Part shown: positions 51,430 through 64,000 of the stretch, one piece after another
Layout: every line of letters starts with the position of its first letter
How positions within the stretch are numbered: the stretch's first letter is position 1
Assembly (NCBI GenBank): GCA_003991915.1
Contig: RQTK01000002.1
Span: 2,039,559-2,103,558, forward strand
Origin: Elysia chlorotica
Lineage: Eukaryota > Mollusca > Gastropoda > Plakobranchidae
DNA length: 64,000 nt
Direction of reading: 5' to 3'
Translations under genes and position numbers: made by a program
The notes under the pieces: model-generated
Database searches by the model: none
The model's input: only the letters and a program-made list of their open reading frames with translations
Told to the model about the DNA's origin: nothing

Positions 51430-54240
51430 GGAAAATAGAAGACGTGAAGAATGCATTTTCAGATTAAATTAATGCAACCGATGAATTCAAAACATTTTGT
51501 GCCAAATTCCACAGCATGAAACGCCCAACAGAAGCAAGCAAGAATTCTGTGATAGAAGTAGCTGTTATAAAAAAAAAAACAAGTCTTTAGGAAGTAGCAA
51601 GAGTGAAAACTGGAGCTTTATAACGGCAGCGCTCAGTGCGTTCGTCCAGTTCGTGCGCTCCTCTAGCACCACGAGAGGTTTGAACTGGAGGGGCTTTTCA
51701 GGGGTTTCCTGCTCGGACTTTTCGAGTGGCTGTGCAATTTTAAGAGCCTGAAATTCCACAGACTGCCTATTTCTTCCCTCTACTTTATTCTCGCCTTTTT
51801 GTTCGTCTTTGTAGGACGGTTCCCCAGCAGTGTGCTAGTTGTACGTCTGCTGGGTTTCTATGAAGGTTCCTCTACTGCGGCGGTCGTCCTTTTGTTACGG
51901 AGATGGAGCCCAGTGTCATATCCCACCTTTTCAAAATGTGCATTGCGTTTCTAGTCCACTGTTAGTTATGACAACTAAGGCAAACTTATAACGGGTTGTG
52001 CGTAGACATTGTACAATTATTTCCAGAGCAACAGCTTCACTTTTTCTCGCAGCCCTTCGCCCCCATCTGGAAATATTTACTTAAGTAGCAAATGGCGATT
52101 ATTTTATACATTACATTTTTCTTGCACAAGTTTCTTGAGGGACGAGAATTTTTTTGTTCTTTTCCGTTCATCCCTTTGTCCTTTATCGATAATAAAAAAC
52201 AGGATTTTTTTTTCAAATATTTGCCGAGAAATATTGAAATCTACGTTGCGTTCTTTAAGTTTCCGTGTTTGTGCCGATTTTCGAATATTATGAAGACAAT
52301 AACATCGGGCTAACAGAAAAGCGATTCAAGACAAGGTTTAATTAACACAGGTCTATCTTTAAATTAGAGACGCACAGGCGACAACAGAAACAGGGCATTA
52401 GGAGAGAATAAAATTCGATTGTAACGTCCGTTTACAGAAGTTTATTTTACGCAGCGAATTCTTCAATCAGTCACCCTTATGAGCAATCCGAGTGGCAACT
52501 TTTTAGCTGTACACCTCCTAGTCTCTAGTTTTCCCAGGGACACAATACAGAGACGGGACCGCCAGCTGAGATTCGAACCACGGACGCCTTGCTCTTAGTT
52601 CAGAGTGCCCAAGAATGAGCTAACTGGCGCCCCTGAGCAATTTGAGTGTGTGGCCGTAATAGCATCTTTACAGCATTTTTGCGGCGTGTGCAAACCTGGG
52701 TACATGGTCAAGACCCTCGCCAGAGTTAGTATATATAGGAGGGCTTGCATGGGTCCAAGGCATTGAACCTGACTGACATAATTGGAATCGGGGGAGACAA
52801 TCTTATGTATCGATATTGTTTGGTTAAGATTTAACTTTTAATATTTAATTTTTAATTGCATGCTGATTGATATGATGTATGCGTATTTAATGTATCCACT
52901 GTAAAGCGCTTTGAGATTTTTTAAAAATATTCTGAAAATGGAAAGCGCTAAATAAATGTAATTTATTATTTTAACTTTAATGTAGAAATCATAGCTCGAT
53001 CTAGATCCATTTGTTAGCTGAGGGGCGTCAGAGGACGATATACGATCCGCACATTAGAAAATTAAGTACCAAAAAAAAAAAAAAACGTGATATAAAAGTC
53101 ATCCAAAAATATACACGTTCAAGACAAAGCATTCTTTCCCTTTCCATGACAGCAAGGTTAAAACGCGTTCACGATATTTTAAACAGGTCATAGTAAAAAA
53201 TACCTACCCTATCCCTGTGCCATCAAATAACAATACTTAATTTTCCGGAAACTCGTCGCCATAATATTATTTCACTAGACAAGCACTTTTTTTGGAAGCT
53301 CTTTGCACACTTCCGAAGGTCTGATTGTGCTTCTGTGTACTTCATATTATGTGATACGATCTGCGTAGCCCCTAGATCTAGCTTTAGAGCTAGTAATCTC
53401 TCAGCGCTAAATTTTCTGCTTCTTGAGACAAAAGAGTTCGCCATCATGGCCGTGCAGAGACAATGCTGACTCTGCAGAAATCTGTGGAGACGTGCTTGTC
53501 CAGCAGCAGCAGCGATCAGCATTCCGTGCGGGGCTGACTTTCTCCCAGAATGCCCGGAGATAACCAATATATAAATTATCCTATTTATCATGGGCCTAGC
53601 AAACTAGGACTAATTGAAGTGCATGGTTGTACAAACAGATATATGAGCTAACAGAACAACAACCTTGCCAACATTCCAGAGTTTGCTTTGCTGTTAAGCC
53701 CATCCGTATCTTCTTCTTCATCATTTCCTCTTTTTTTTTAACACGTGCAATTTCCACCGATATTGAAAAGCAACAAAAAACGAAACAAAACGAACCAACA
53801 AAACAAAAATAATTTAACAGCATTACAAATAAAGTTTTTTTTCCCCGAGCCCGTAGCCTTGAGGCTAATGAGAAAATGAAATGAAATCAATATTGTGGCT
53901 GGAGCACGAGAATATTCAAGAATCACCGCCCCCTCTCAAAAAAAAAAAAAGAGGTCTGCTTGGATTTTGTGCCAGCCATTCCCACTTCCCAGACTCCCAT
54001 CTAATGAAAGGTCAAAATCTGTCCACTGGTCAACTGCAGTGATAACATAGTTGTTTGACTAAATCGTTTTGTTCCACGCATAACGTTTGAGCATTCATCT
54101 GCAGACCTTGCCTTTACTTATGGTGCTTTGGTTTTCAGGATGAGTGTAGCATACCTGTATTTCTATAATGTCGCCTATTCTATATTTTCTCTAATAGGAT
54201 GAAATAGTCGTGTTTCTTGATGTCAAACATGTGTTTCTGT
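51430..54240. other. Unassigned sequence with SINE and retroelement tails
   Basis: A degraded tRNA-like head lies on the - strand at about 52545-52640 (reverse complement B box GGTTCGAATCTC). A tail of the TGTAAAGCGCTTTGAG / AAAGCGCTAAATAAATGTAA type, widespread at retroposon 3' ends, lies at 52900-52965. Short open frames here have no recognisable homology. Confidence 0.5.
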
Positions 54241-54256
54241 ATCCTCAGAATTCATT

Positions 54257-54494
54257 AGGGGGGCGCGGTGCTCCAGGGGTATCGGTACGCAAAAGGTCCC
54301 GAGTTCGAATCCTGGCTGTTGCGTTCCCTACTGGTTGGGTCGGTGTCAGTATAATGTGACCGGCTGAGACAGAAGTCATGGTATCCCCGCCCTGTCTCGT
54401 GTGTGGCAGCACATAAAATTGTCAGACGTCCACAATATAGCCTATATAGTGCTGCTGTTGGACTTTAAAGCAACCCAACCAATCAACCAACCAA
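54257..54494 (+). mobile_element. Full-length tRNA-derived SINE with 12-bp target duplication
   Basis: Head with A-box-like CGGTGCTCCAGGGG and B-box GAGTTCGAATCC; body with ACTGGTTGGGTCGGTGTCAG, CCGGCTGAGACAGAAGTCAT, GTCTCGTGTGTGGCAGCACA; end with CTATATAGTGCTGCTGTTGG and an AACCAACC-type tail. TCAGAATTCATT flanks it at 54245-54256 and 54495-54506, a perfect target-site duplication, so this copy is fairly young. Confidence 0.92.
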
Positions 54495-54539
54495 TCAGAA
54501 TTCATTGATTATTAGTAGCGGATTTAGAGCAGACACTTG

Positions 54540-55560
54540 TCATCATGGCACACCACTCTTTGTTGAGACAACTTTAAAGTCTAAATCTATCCTGTCTTTA
54601 TCGGTTGCCCATCTGTTTAGACGATCGAAATAGGTTATTTTTGTACTTCTTTTACCATCCATTTTCCAGTTGAGACTGAGTGTTTATACTTTTGCGTCGA
54701 TTTAGATGTCCTACAAGTTCCATTCCCTTTCTCTAATAGTTTTTATCAAATATATAATTATCTATTCTACTAAACTCATCAAGCACACCTTAGTGTGATC
54801 TCTTGTCCCTTCATAGTATTTTTAGAATTCGTCGTCTAAAGAAGACCATTTCAGCAGCTTTTTCTAACATCGTTTGTAATTGTCCGACTTTCAAAACCAT
54901 ACAAAAGGGTTGACTAGACATATGTTTTGAGAACCCTTAGTTTTGTTCTTAATACTATATTAATTTCTGTTTTTGAGAACTGTACCCGCGTTCTCAGCTA
55001 TTGTAATTCTCACCTGTACTTCAGTGAAACATGTACCATCTGGTGTTAACACTGTAATTCTCACCTGTACTTCAGTGAAACATGTACCATCTGGTGTTAA
55101 CACTGTAATTCTCACCTGTACTTCAGTGAAACATGTACCATCTGGTGTTAACACTGTAATTCTCACCTGTACTGGTGTTAACACTGTAATTCTCACCTGT
55201 ACTTCAGTGAAACATGTACCATCTGGTGTTAACACTGTAATTCTCACCTGTATTTCAGTGAAACATGTACCATCTGGTGTTAACACGTATCTTAGATAGT
55301 TAGATATTTCAACTTGTTTTATCTTTTCTCTGTTGCTAAACAAATTACCCTGAGGTCCATACGTTTTTGTGGACACAACCATACACCCTGTTTTCTTTAC
55401 ATTCAGTAATACTCCATTCTTTTCAATCTGTTACCACAATGTTCAAAAGTGATACAAAAAATCTTCTTTAGACCCAGCAAGTAAAGCTGTATCATCTGCA
55501 TATCAGCTATTGTTTATATTTTCTCCATTAACCTTTATTCCGAATCTCCAGAATAAAGCG
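54540..55560 (-). pseudogene. LINE relic (RT C-terminal part) with internal tandem repeat
   Basis: - strand fragments in order: a DDTALLAGS-like block (about 55490), KKTGCMVVSTKTYGPQGNLF, SNREKIKQVEISNYLRYVL, TPDGTCFTEVQVRI, then IAENAGTVLKNRN and further degraded blocks ending near 54560. This order matches the post-catalytic part of endonuclease/RT retrotransposons. Stops show it is inactive. Confidence 0.8.
55005..55290. repeat. 51-bp tandem repeat within the LINE relic
   Basis: About five copies (one shortened) of a 51-base unit encoding, on the - strand, VLTPDGTCFTEVQVRIT; 51 is 17 codons, so the frame is preserved through the array. Confidence 0.93.
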
Positions 55561-56169
55561 CCATACATGTATTTCCAGATGTCACAGCCTACAATTTATC
55601 ATTACGATAAGGATGTTCTACATGTACTGTTAGATGTGACGCATTTTTTATACTTGCATAAGGGCGCTGTGATTTTATACATAGTGTGTCTAATCTTTGT
55701 CTCGCCCTCAAAGAACGACATGCTTTTATTTCTAAATGGCGTAAAATATAAATTTAAAATGTTATATTCTCCATCTTGATGATAAGGGTGATGAAATTAT
55801 TTTTTAGAATTATATATGTCATACATAATTATATCTCTTCGTAACTTTGTTTTCAGATCAGCGATAGTTTACTTTATTATCTATAGGCCACACCCAGCTC
55901 AACACGAGTAAGCTGCATTTACATACTGTAAGCCTCATTTTCAGTTTTTCTGATCTAAAGAGGCACAGGAAGTTAAATAAATGGGATGATACATGGAGAG
56001 ATTGATAGATAGTCAAAGCGAATAAGGGACAGAGTTAAAAAGAAACAGATAGAGATAGTAAATAGGTAAATATAAAGAGAAAGGGAAATGGTTAGCTAGA
56101 AAGAGAAAGATAGAGATAGTCAGAGGAAAATAGTCAGAGAAGGAAAGAGATAGCAAAAGTTAGATAGAT

Positions 56170-56177
<8 letters not shown>

Positions 56178-56255
<78 letters not shown>
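56178..56255. repeat. (AG)n microsatellite
   Basis: About thirty-seven AG units within GATA/GAAA-rich sequence (55990-56310). Leu/Ser open frames on the - strand are artefacts. Confidence 0.96.
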
Positions 56256-56260
<5 letters not shown>

Positions 56261-56962
56261 AAGAGGGCGGGAGGACGCGCGATAGAGAGTGAAAGACAGA
56301 GAAAGTGAGGAGAAAGCGAGTGAATTGATCCTCTCACTCCACATTTTACATGCATAGCAGATAGCGCAACAAGTGTTCATTAACAAATCTATCTCGCCTG
56401 TTATCCATACTGCACGATGATGATGATGATAAAAGAAGATGGAGGCGAGTTTTGACCACGGGCGTTACCGAATCAATGCGCATGACGGACGTGCCCTGTT
56501 TTCAAGGGCCACTTAGTACATTCAAACCAGGCCCGACTGGTCGCCCCGAAAATCTGGGGCCCTCTCTCTATCTGCAATAGCAATTATCTTAAAAGCTTTG
56601 GCGAAATTCCTTTGAAAATATCAGTTTTCGAACTGAGAATCTCTCTCAGATAAAAATATCAAACTTTCCGATGAGTGAGTATCATAAAAATTATAGCGTA
56701 GTTCCGTTTCTTTGGTTATGATTTTTAAGGCTCTTGATCTTCATCTCTTTTTTCGTTCATTCTTTATTTCCAATACTGTTATTGATTCATCCCTGAAATG
56801 GAAACGCCAGACTCACCAGGGAGTCGGTGCAGAGGGCCTGCATGGAGGAAACCACTGTTTCTGGAAGTGTTTGGGCCTTAAACGACAGACACTCTCAGCT
56901 GATAAATTATTATATTTTCATTGTACCTAGGCGTCCTGCCATAAAGCATTGCACCAGGGGGC

Positions 56963-57192
56963 GAATAGTCATCTGTTCATATGTAAGCTTTATGCAACTT
57001 ACATCGCAGCGAGTCATCTGTTCATATGTAAGCTTTATGCAACTAACATTGCAGCGAGTCATCTGTTCATATGTAAGCTTTATGCAACTTACATTGTAGC
57101 GAGTCATCTGTTCATATGTAAGCTTTATGCAACTTACATTGCAGCGAGTCATCTGTTCATATGTAAGCTCTATGCAACTTACATTGCAGCGA
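56963..57192. repeat. 46-bp minisatellite
   Basis: Five copies of a unit containing GTCATCTGTTCATATGTAAG and CTTTATGCAACTTACATTGC. No gene context. Confidence 0.95.
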
Positions 57193-57659
57193 ACCCACTC
57201 AGTGCATACAAACTGAACCTGAGATTTGGACTTCACATTTTTCTGGTCGTATTTCTTTGGTTTTTTTTCCCAAATTAATTCGTATTCTTGAGGATCATTA
57301 GTGTCATATTTTGCTCATCCGTTTAGTTTTCCTTAGAACTTTTGTTTAATTCAAGTCTCATTCTGAACGTTAGCTTACGTTACACTTTATGAGTGCGTTT
57401 ATATTTAGGTATAAACCTTTAAGTTGGTAATTCTTCATTTCAATTGAACAAAAAAAAATGTGGACTGTTATGTCATGTCGCATTCTAAGGCCACCAGGAG
57501 TACAAAGCTTTTGATTGATTGATTTGATTGATCATTTGGTATACCCAGTCCACCGTAATAGGCGATCTCAGGGGGAGTAAAAAGCGGCACCATCATAAGT
57601 CTATAGAAACTACTTATCTAAATATTGCCGTTTAAAAAGGTACACCGTGAGCCTTCTAA

Positions 57660-57930
57660 TCGGAGGCTTGCGATTTTGACACCGCGTTTTTTCTTCTTTA
57701 CGAGGACGGGTCCCACGAAGTACGTCTGACAAAGTTACGGCTTACCACATACGTGACAGTGCGGGGATACCATGACTCTTGTATCCGCTGGCCACATTAT
57801 GCTGACACCGAGCCAACCTATGAGGGGCGAAATCCTACAAATAAATGTACCGTTCGTTGGTTTCGACCCGCAGACTTCCCGTTTGGTTGACCAACGCTCT
57901 ATCACTTAAGCAAGTTCGCCCTTTCTTAGT
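57660..57930 (-). mobile_element. tRNA-derived SINE
   Basis: The reverse complement has a tRNA-like head (GATAGAGCGTTGGTCAACC, B-box-like GGTCGAAACC), then the shared body (GGTTGGCTCGGTGTCAGCAT, CATGGTATCCCCGCACTGTC). A divergent copy. Confidence 0.75.
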
Positions 57931-59450
57931 GGTTAGGTCGATTTCGGTGTCAGTGTCATCTGATCAACAAAGTACCAGGAATCCCACTATAGGATTTCGT
58001 CGCCGTAAAAGATCTGTTTTCTTCAACCAAATATTCTTGTAATATTCAAATCAGAAGAACGATTTTCCGAGCCACGATTCATTTCTTATGTTTTGTGGTA
58101 ATTTTAATAAAAAGATTATACATATTGAAAAAAAATCGCTTCCACTTAAATATTTGATACTTGGTAGACATTGACAAGTTAATTCAATTTATGCCCTTGC
58201 CCTAAGAACTGACACTGTATCAGTCGGCAAGAAAAGAGGTTAAAATGATTCGTGTGTCGAGCTAGGATCAGTCACGTCCTAGTGGCTAATCGCCTGTGGA
58301 AACCACGGGCAAAGGTCCAAAAACGTTTACAACTAAAAAAAAAAAAAAACCATCGACAACCCCACCTCGTTCGTTTTAATTTTTTTGCCTTTTTTGTATT
58401 CCAGGTTGTATTTTATCACATGTGTAGTATTCTGTTGCATTAAAAAACCCCATGGCATCAAATACCCCTAATTTTGATATTCTCACGTCCAGTAGCTTAT
58501 TCTTCAAAGAAACACTTGAAGAATGAACAGCCTAACTTATACAAGCCGAAAAAAAACCTTTTAAGGTGGAGTCCGTCGTATCAACAACAATAAACCCGCC
58601 TGTGGTTGGTGTGTACCATCAACAAAAATACCGCCAGGCTATTGTTCCGTAGGTATCAACAACAATATAACCGCCTGTGGTTGGTGTGTACCATCAACAA
58701 AAATACCGCCAGGCTATTGTTCCGTAGGTATCAACAACAATAAACCCGCTCATTGTCTCAAAAGTAAGACAAATAACAAGAAGACGCCTTCCTCCCCAAA
58801 AGAGTTCAAAACAAAAGGAACAAAAACAGACAGCGGTACCACCAAGAACCACAAAAATACAAGAATTAAAACCAAACTATAATACCACTGAGAAAAACAA
58901 ATGTTGCCCTTATAAAATGCCACAGTAGTTTGGGAAAACCATGGGCCAGCAATCTTTTTGAAATATGTATTTTCTACTGTTCCACACTACATAGGGCGAC
59001 AATTTTATTATGTCGGCCTCACTCACTGTGTTTCTAGAAACTCTTATAAAACACCAACAACAAAGTAACAAGAATAAACAAACTACCCCCCCCCTCTTTA
59101 AAAAAGCACCCTCACAAAAAAACCAACAAAAAACAAGGAACAATAATTATAATCAACATCTGTGACATTTTTTACGTGTCCGCTACTGCGCAAGCATGCA
59201 TCGGGAGAGTACTCCTCACCAAAATAACGGTTTGCGCGGACGGGCTTCAATCCTGGAAAGTACGCGGATTATGCTCGAAGTCAATTCAGGCTTCGAAGAG
59301 AGGGGGTGAGTAGTGTTCATGAATAATTACATGAACAAGAGGCTGGGTTTTTCTCGAATGCTTTCGGTAGAGGTAGTTAGAGTTTTATAAATTGTCACTT
59401 GTGTTTATAAGAGAAGAGCGCGATAGAGTGATATAGTGATGATTTTTTTA
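57931..59450. other. Unassigned sequence with a short duplication
   Basis: An 89-base unit (containing CCGCCTGTGGTTGGTGTGTA and CCGCCAGGCTATTGTTCCGT) is repeated twice plus a partial at 58570-58745. Nothing else was recognised. Confidence 0.55.
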
Positions 59451-59456
59451 GAGAGA

Positions 59457-61545
59457 CGAGTGTTTATAATTCTGATCGTGCTGTTACATCTTGCCGCAGT
59501 GAACGGTGTTATTTTGCTGTTGTTTAGATCGATTATAGATATAGATATATTTCTGAGTATTGATTTAGATCTGGACGTTTTTGAATTTGTATTCCTAACC
59601 ATAAGACAGGGTGTTTATTAATACAGTAAAATTATAGAGTTTTCCGCAAAATATTTCTAGTATTTATTATTTTGGTCATATTGACAAGATTGTGTGTCTG
59701 AGTCTACATTGAATTATGTTCAAGATATCAACCTGAAATAGGGACGCGCTTTATGGGGTCAACGCCATAATATCAAAAGACCCGTCCCGATTTACAAAAA
59801 GTCAAATAGATATCAGGATAGATGCACACCACAACTCCTTAAAAATGGAACTCTACGATTTGTTCATATTGAGCACGCATTTCGTTCTCTATAGCACCGA
59901 GAAGCACTTCGGTGACGTCATCTTGGTGTAGATGTGAGCCCCAACATCTGATGCACTGGGGAATAAAAGTGTGAACGACCCAGTTCTCTTCTATCTATGT
60001 CTATATTACTTTATAAGATTTGTGAAAAAAAAACTTCGAGGACATAAAAATCGAAAGTTCTAACGTTTTGAGCTTTGCGGTAGAGCACACAGAATATGGA
60101 GCTCCTAAATTTTATAATCTGTGGTAGAGCAGATTACAAGCTTTCACAGAAATTCTATATACACATTTCCTGTGACATGCTGTTATCTTTTTACATTTTT
60201 ATATGGCTATTAATTATGGTTGCATGTGTGGGTTACTTCCTTCTCTGTTTCACTCTGTATCTGTCTCCTTTTCTGTCACAAAACTGATATCTATCTGTCT
60301 TTCTGATTGTCTCTGTGACTTTCTGTATCCCTGTGCATACACAGAGTTTTTACTAGATAATCAACAGCACAATTTTGTAAAGATTAATAATCACGGTTGG
60401 AAATAATTATATTGTGCAAAAACGCAATTTCAACAGAGCAACTGTAACCTGACGTTAAAAATATTGCGCTTTAAACGAGTGTTTATAATTCTGATCGTGC
60501 TGTTACATCTTGCCGCAGTGAACGGTGTTATTTTGCTGTTGTTTAGATCGATTATAGATATAGATATATTTTTAAGTATTGATTTAGATCTGGACGTTTT
60601 TGAAAATGTATTCCACAAAATATTTCTAGTATTCATTATTTTGGTAATGTTGACAAGATAGTGTGTCTGAGTCTACATTGAATTATGTTCAAGATATCAA
60701 CCTGAAATAGGGACGCGCTTTATGAAGTCAGCGCCACAAAACCAAAACACCCGCCCCGATTTACAAAAAGTCAAAAAGATATCAGGATAGATGCACACCA
60801 CAACTCCTTAAAAAATGGAACTCTACGATTTGTTCATATTGAGCACGCATTTCGTTCTCTATCGCGCTGAGAAGCACTTCGGTGACGTCATCTTGGTGTA
60901 GATGTGAGCCCCAACATATTATGATGTACGGGGGAATAAAAATGTGAACGATCCAGTTCCCTTCTATTTATGTCAATATTACTTTATAAGATTGGTGGAA
61001 AAAACTTCGAGGACATAAAAATCTAAAGTTTTAACGTTTTTAGCTATGCGGTAGAGCACACAGAATATGGAGCTCCTAAATTTTATAATCTGTGGTAGAG
61101 CAGATTATAAGCTTCCACAGAAATTCTATATAAAATCTCCCGTGACATGTTATTTTGTAATGCCTTTCCCAATGCTTGTTATTGTTTATCTTTATCTATT
61201 CTTGAAAGTCTATGACACTGTTATGTCTATTCTATCGTTTTGCTTATTCCTTTATCTTTTTACATTTTTTATATGGCTATAATGGTTGCATGTGTGGGTT
61301 ACTTCCTTCTCTGGTCCATTTTGTATCTGTTTCCTTTTCTGTCACAAAATTGATATCTATCTGTCGTTCTGGTTGTCTCTGTGACTTTCTGTATCCCTGT
61401 GCATGCGCAGACTTTTTTTACTAGATAATCAACAGCACAATTTTGTAAAGATTAATAATCACGGTTGGAAATAATTATTGTGCAAAAACGCAATTTCAAC
61501 AGAGCAACTGTAACCTGACGTTAAAAATTATGCGCTTGAAATTTT
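59457..61545. repeat. Tandem ~1-kb duplication
   Basis: Copy 1 (59457-60475) and copy 2 (60476-61545) share blocks in the same order: GAGTGTTTATAATTCTGATC, GATATCAACCTGAAATAGGG, TTCGGTGACGTCATCTTGGT, GAATATGGAGCTCCTAAATT, CAACAGAGCAACTGTAACCT. Copy 2 has an extra ~70-90 bp near 61155-61255. Each holds a TGACGTCA palindrome (59913-59920 and 60873-60880) and a short hydrophobic open frame (VFIILIVLLHLAAVNGVILL). No known protein was recognised. Confidence 0.93.
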
Positions 61546-62560
61546 TTTGACGTAAAACAATAATCAACAAACAAATTGTCGCTTTCTTGGCCTTTCATCT
61601 AGCTTTTTTTGTTTTCTCTCGGCAGAGATTCAATCCATCTCTCGGGAAAATGGATCTGTAGAATCTGCAACGCGTTCTGTTTCCGTACAGAACTGGCCAA
61701 GCTGCGGATTAAGAGACTGGGAATGAGGCGGGCTGTAGGGAAGAGGGACTGCGTAAATCAAACGTGTGCCGCTGGGCGGGAAAATCTCCCTGACATCTTG
61801 GCCACAAATGAGCAATTGAGCATGTCGCAGGGGCGATAACTGAGCTGTTGTGCTGCCTCCCGACTGGAACCCACTCACCAGACAATCTGGCAGCCTTGAT
61901 TGTGGGGCTGTTTGCTCTCTCTTTTCACTTGCAGTTCTCATGTGGCCCATCTCTCACGCGTCCTCTTCTATCCGCTGTCACACTCCCCATTCCACGCCTT
62001 CCTCACACTCCTCCCATCCATCCCTCCCCCACTTTAACCACACTTGTCTCTACACCCCCCCCCCCCTCCTCTTTTCCGGTTGTTGTGGCAAGTCGGCACC
62101 AATTACGGCCACCAGACTTGCTTTTCAAAGGTCACAAACTTGGCACTTAACTAGCTGGATGGCTTTTCCAAAACCGTGAAGTGGCACTAGCCAGTTCTTT
62201 CCTTGCTGGCTCCTTCTTAGAGCTTCTCCTACATCTAGTACTGGTACCGTAAGTCTCCTCTTGCAGAACAAATCACGCACGATAATACTACCTTGTTTGC
62301 CAGTTTCTCTGCTGAAATTAGAGAACGAATATGATTTCAAGGATACATTGCGTGGTCTTTCCATTCATTTGAAGAAAAATTCTGTAAAACGTTGAAAAAT
62401 TCGCATGTTGTATGCATTTAAACTACGTATAAAACAACACTCATTTTAACAAGGAGGTACGTAAATAATAAGTATATACGGATTCCAAACAATACCTAGC
62501 CATAAGAAAATAAAAGATCTTGCGTGAAAACATTTTGCATTGCTCACGATGAAAACCAAC
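61546..62560. other. Unassigned sequence
   Basis: Several short open frames on both strands (for example 61609-61839 and 62364-62125), none recognisable. CTCGGCAG near 61620 could be an acceptor, but no exon partner was found. Confidence 0.4.
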
Positions 62561-62566
62561 GATAGG

Positions 62567-62651
<85 letters not shown>

Positions 62652-62673
62652 TTCATCATCATCATCATCATCC

Positions 62674-62713
<40 letters not shown>

Positions 62714-62722
62714 CCTCCTCAT
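62567..62722. repeat. (CAT)n microsatellite
   Basis: About fifty CAT units with a few CTT/CCT interruptions. Poly-His, poly-Met and poly-Asp frames are artefacts. Confidence 0.97.
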
Positions 62723-64000
62723 AAATACCATTATTATACAAAAACCACAGCATCTACGACAATATTAAGCACCAACAGCAACAATAACAACAACAAAAAT
62801 AGCAACCGCAATTTGCTTTGCTTATTCGCGAAACCACTACTTTTCTTTTTAATATCATTTTTGCACGAAACACACATCATTTTATTCTGAAATCTTTCAT
62901 CACTACATTTTGCAATTAAACTCTTTGGTATTCATTCTCTTTATCAAAAAATTGTTGTGTAAACATTGAAGTAAAAAGATGGGTGTGAAAAGGCTTGAAT
63001 CGCAGCAGTTCAAGCAATAAGTGGCCATTTATTTTATACCTGATAGGGAAAAGAAACCCACTGGAACAGAAATAAGATTGAAAGGGAAATGACCCTTTAA
63101 AACATAAATCAAATTGTAAGGGACACAACTCGCATAAACTTACAATGTTCAACGGAAGTGACGGCAGGCTGACATCGCCACATAAAACATCGGTTCTCAA
63201 TTCTCGTGCAACTGAGCGAGAGTGAGAGTTCCCGAGAAGAGAAAATCTAGCACTAAATTTAATGCCCCAGCCAAAGACAATGAAATCCATGTTGGGACAG
63301 CACGAAACTGCAGGCCTCGTACGCCCCGAGTGTCACATATTTATACGACTCTGCAATAAAACTGCATTTGCCCCACGGAGCCCTGTAGCCACATGAGGAA
63401 TCCCCCATCATATCGGGGCAAGCAAGCCAGCAATCCCAGGGTGAGCGCGAGCTGCAGAGCTGGGCGCAGGGCCTACATTTGCTGAGTGATATGCTCTAAT
63501 CACACATGACAGTCGCGGGATCGTTCCGAGAATAATCGGGACGGAGGTGTCTGCTGCCCTGATTAATACCGGCTATCCAAATAACAGAAACGAGTAATAA
63601 ACATATCAAGGGAGCGGATCATTTCGATTTTTTAGATAAAATCTATCGAGACAGTTTGATTGTGCATTGCAGAAGATAAATGAAAGCAACTGGCAGAATC
63701 GCGTAAATGTAACAAGTTATTACCAAAATAAAGAGAGAGAGATAGAGGGAGGGGGACAGAGAGTAGGTGAGAGAAAGAGTGAGAATGAGAGAGAGAGAAA
63801 GAGAGGGAGAGAGAGAGAGAGAGAGAGAGAGATAGTGGGAGAGAGGGAGTTTTAGAAAAAAAGGAAAAATGATAGGGAAGGACAATAGACAAAAAGAAAA
63901 CTAAGAGAAAAAGAAATTAAGACGCCGGTGTTATCAGGAGGAGAAAGAAAGAAAAATAAATAAACAAGAAGATAGGTGGATAGATATAAAGAAATATATA
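62723..64000. other. Unassigned sequence to window end
   Basis: No gene was seen. AG-rich simple sequence at 63735-63840 gives spurious Leu/Ser or Arg/Glu frames. Confidence 0.5.

Noticed and set aside
54257-54330. Possible tRNA gene
   Set aside because: It is the head of a SINE with target-site duplication.
54973-55299. + strand repeat protein (TCTSVKHVPSGVNTVIL)
   Set aside because: The - strand carries the recognisable RT sequence; the + frame is its shadow.
61609-61839. 76-residue frame with Cys residues
   Set aside because: No recognisable domain, splice partner or conservation signal.
62540-62890. Poly-His, poly-Met and poly-Asp frames
   Set aside because: Product of (CAT)n read in three frames.

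Overview
The window is metazoan nuclear DNA: intron-rich genes with GT-AG junctions, dense micro- and minisatellites, tRNA-derived SINEs and decayed non-LTR retrotransposons. The gene sequences and the SINE/LINE style suggest a lophotrochozoan, probably a mollusc, but no species can be named. Two assembly gaps are present (35244-35326 and 47290-48282).

Three protein-coding genes are supported. (1) The 3' end of FANCI (Fanconi anaemia/interstrand crosslink repair) runs on the + strand to a stop at 7864. (2) A 23-exon coiled-coil gene on the - strand, 35436 down to 9327, has a C-terminus that aligns with the axonemal protein CFAP58 but is diverged; I call it CFAP58-like. It meets FANCI tail to tail. 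Exon joins were checked by reading phase and give about 874 residues, close to the CFAP58 length. (3) PPIB (ER cyclophilin B) has five exons on the - strand, 45148 down to 39189. The genes are unrelated in function; I see no operon-like logic.

From 45.2 kb to the end there is no convincing gene. That part holds a roughly 0.4-0.6 kb duplication interrupted by the large gap, retrotransposon relics, SINEs (one with a perfect 12-bp target-site duplication), a roughly 1-kb tandem duplication at 59.46-61.54 kb, and simple repeats.

The most notable observations are as follows. (a) In PPIB exon 5, 37 bases (39275-39311) are the base-by-base complement of what the gene should read: complementing in place restores the conserved EIESTKTDSRDK segment and removes a stop. 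Ordinary inversion cannot produce this, so it points to a data artefact or deliberate edit. (b) Several tandem arrays are built from real exon-intron junctions, so they copy splice sites. The largest is about 50 copies of the exon-12 splice donor over 2 kb; similar copying occurs at other CFAP58-like junctions and at a FANCI exon. (c) One phase-matched coiled-coil exon of the CFAP58-like gene lies on the opposite strand at its expected place, as if inverted. (d) Minisatellites have also grown out of a SINE and out of LINE coding sequence.
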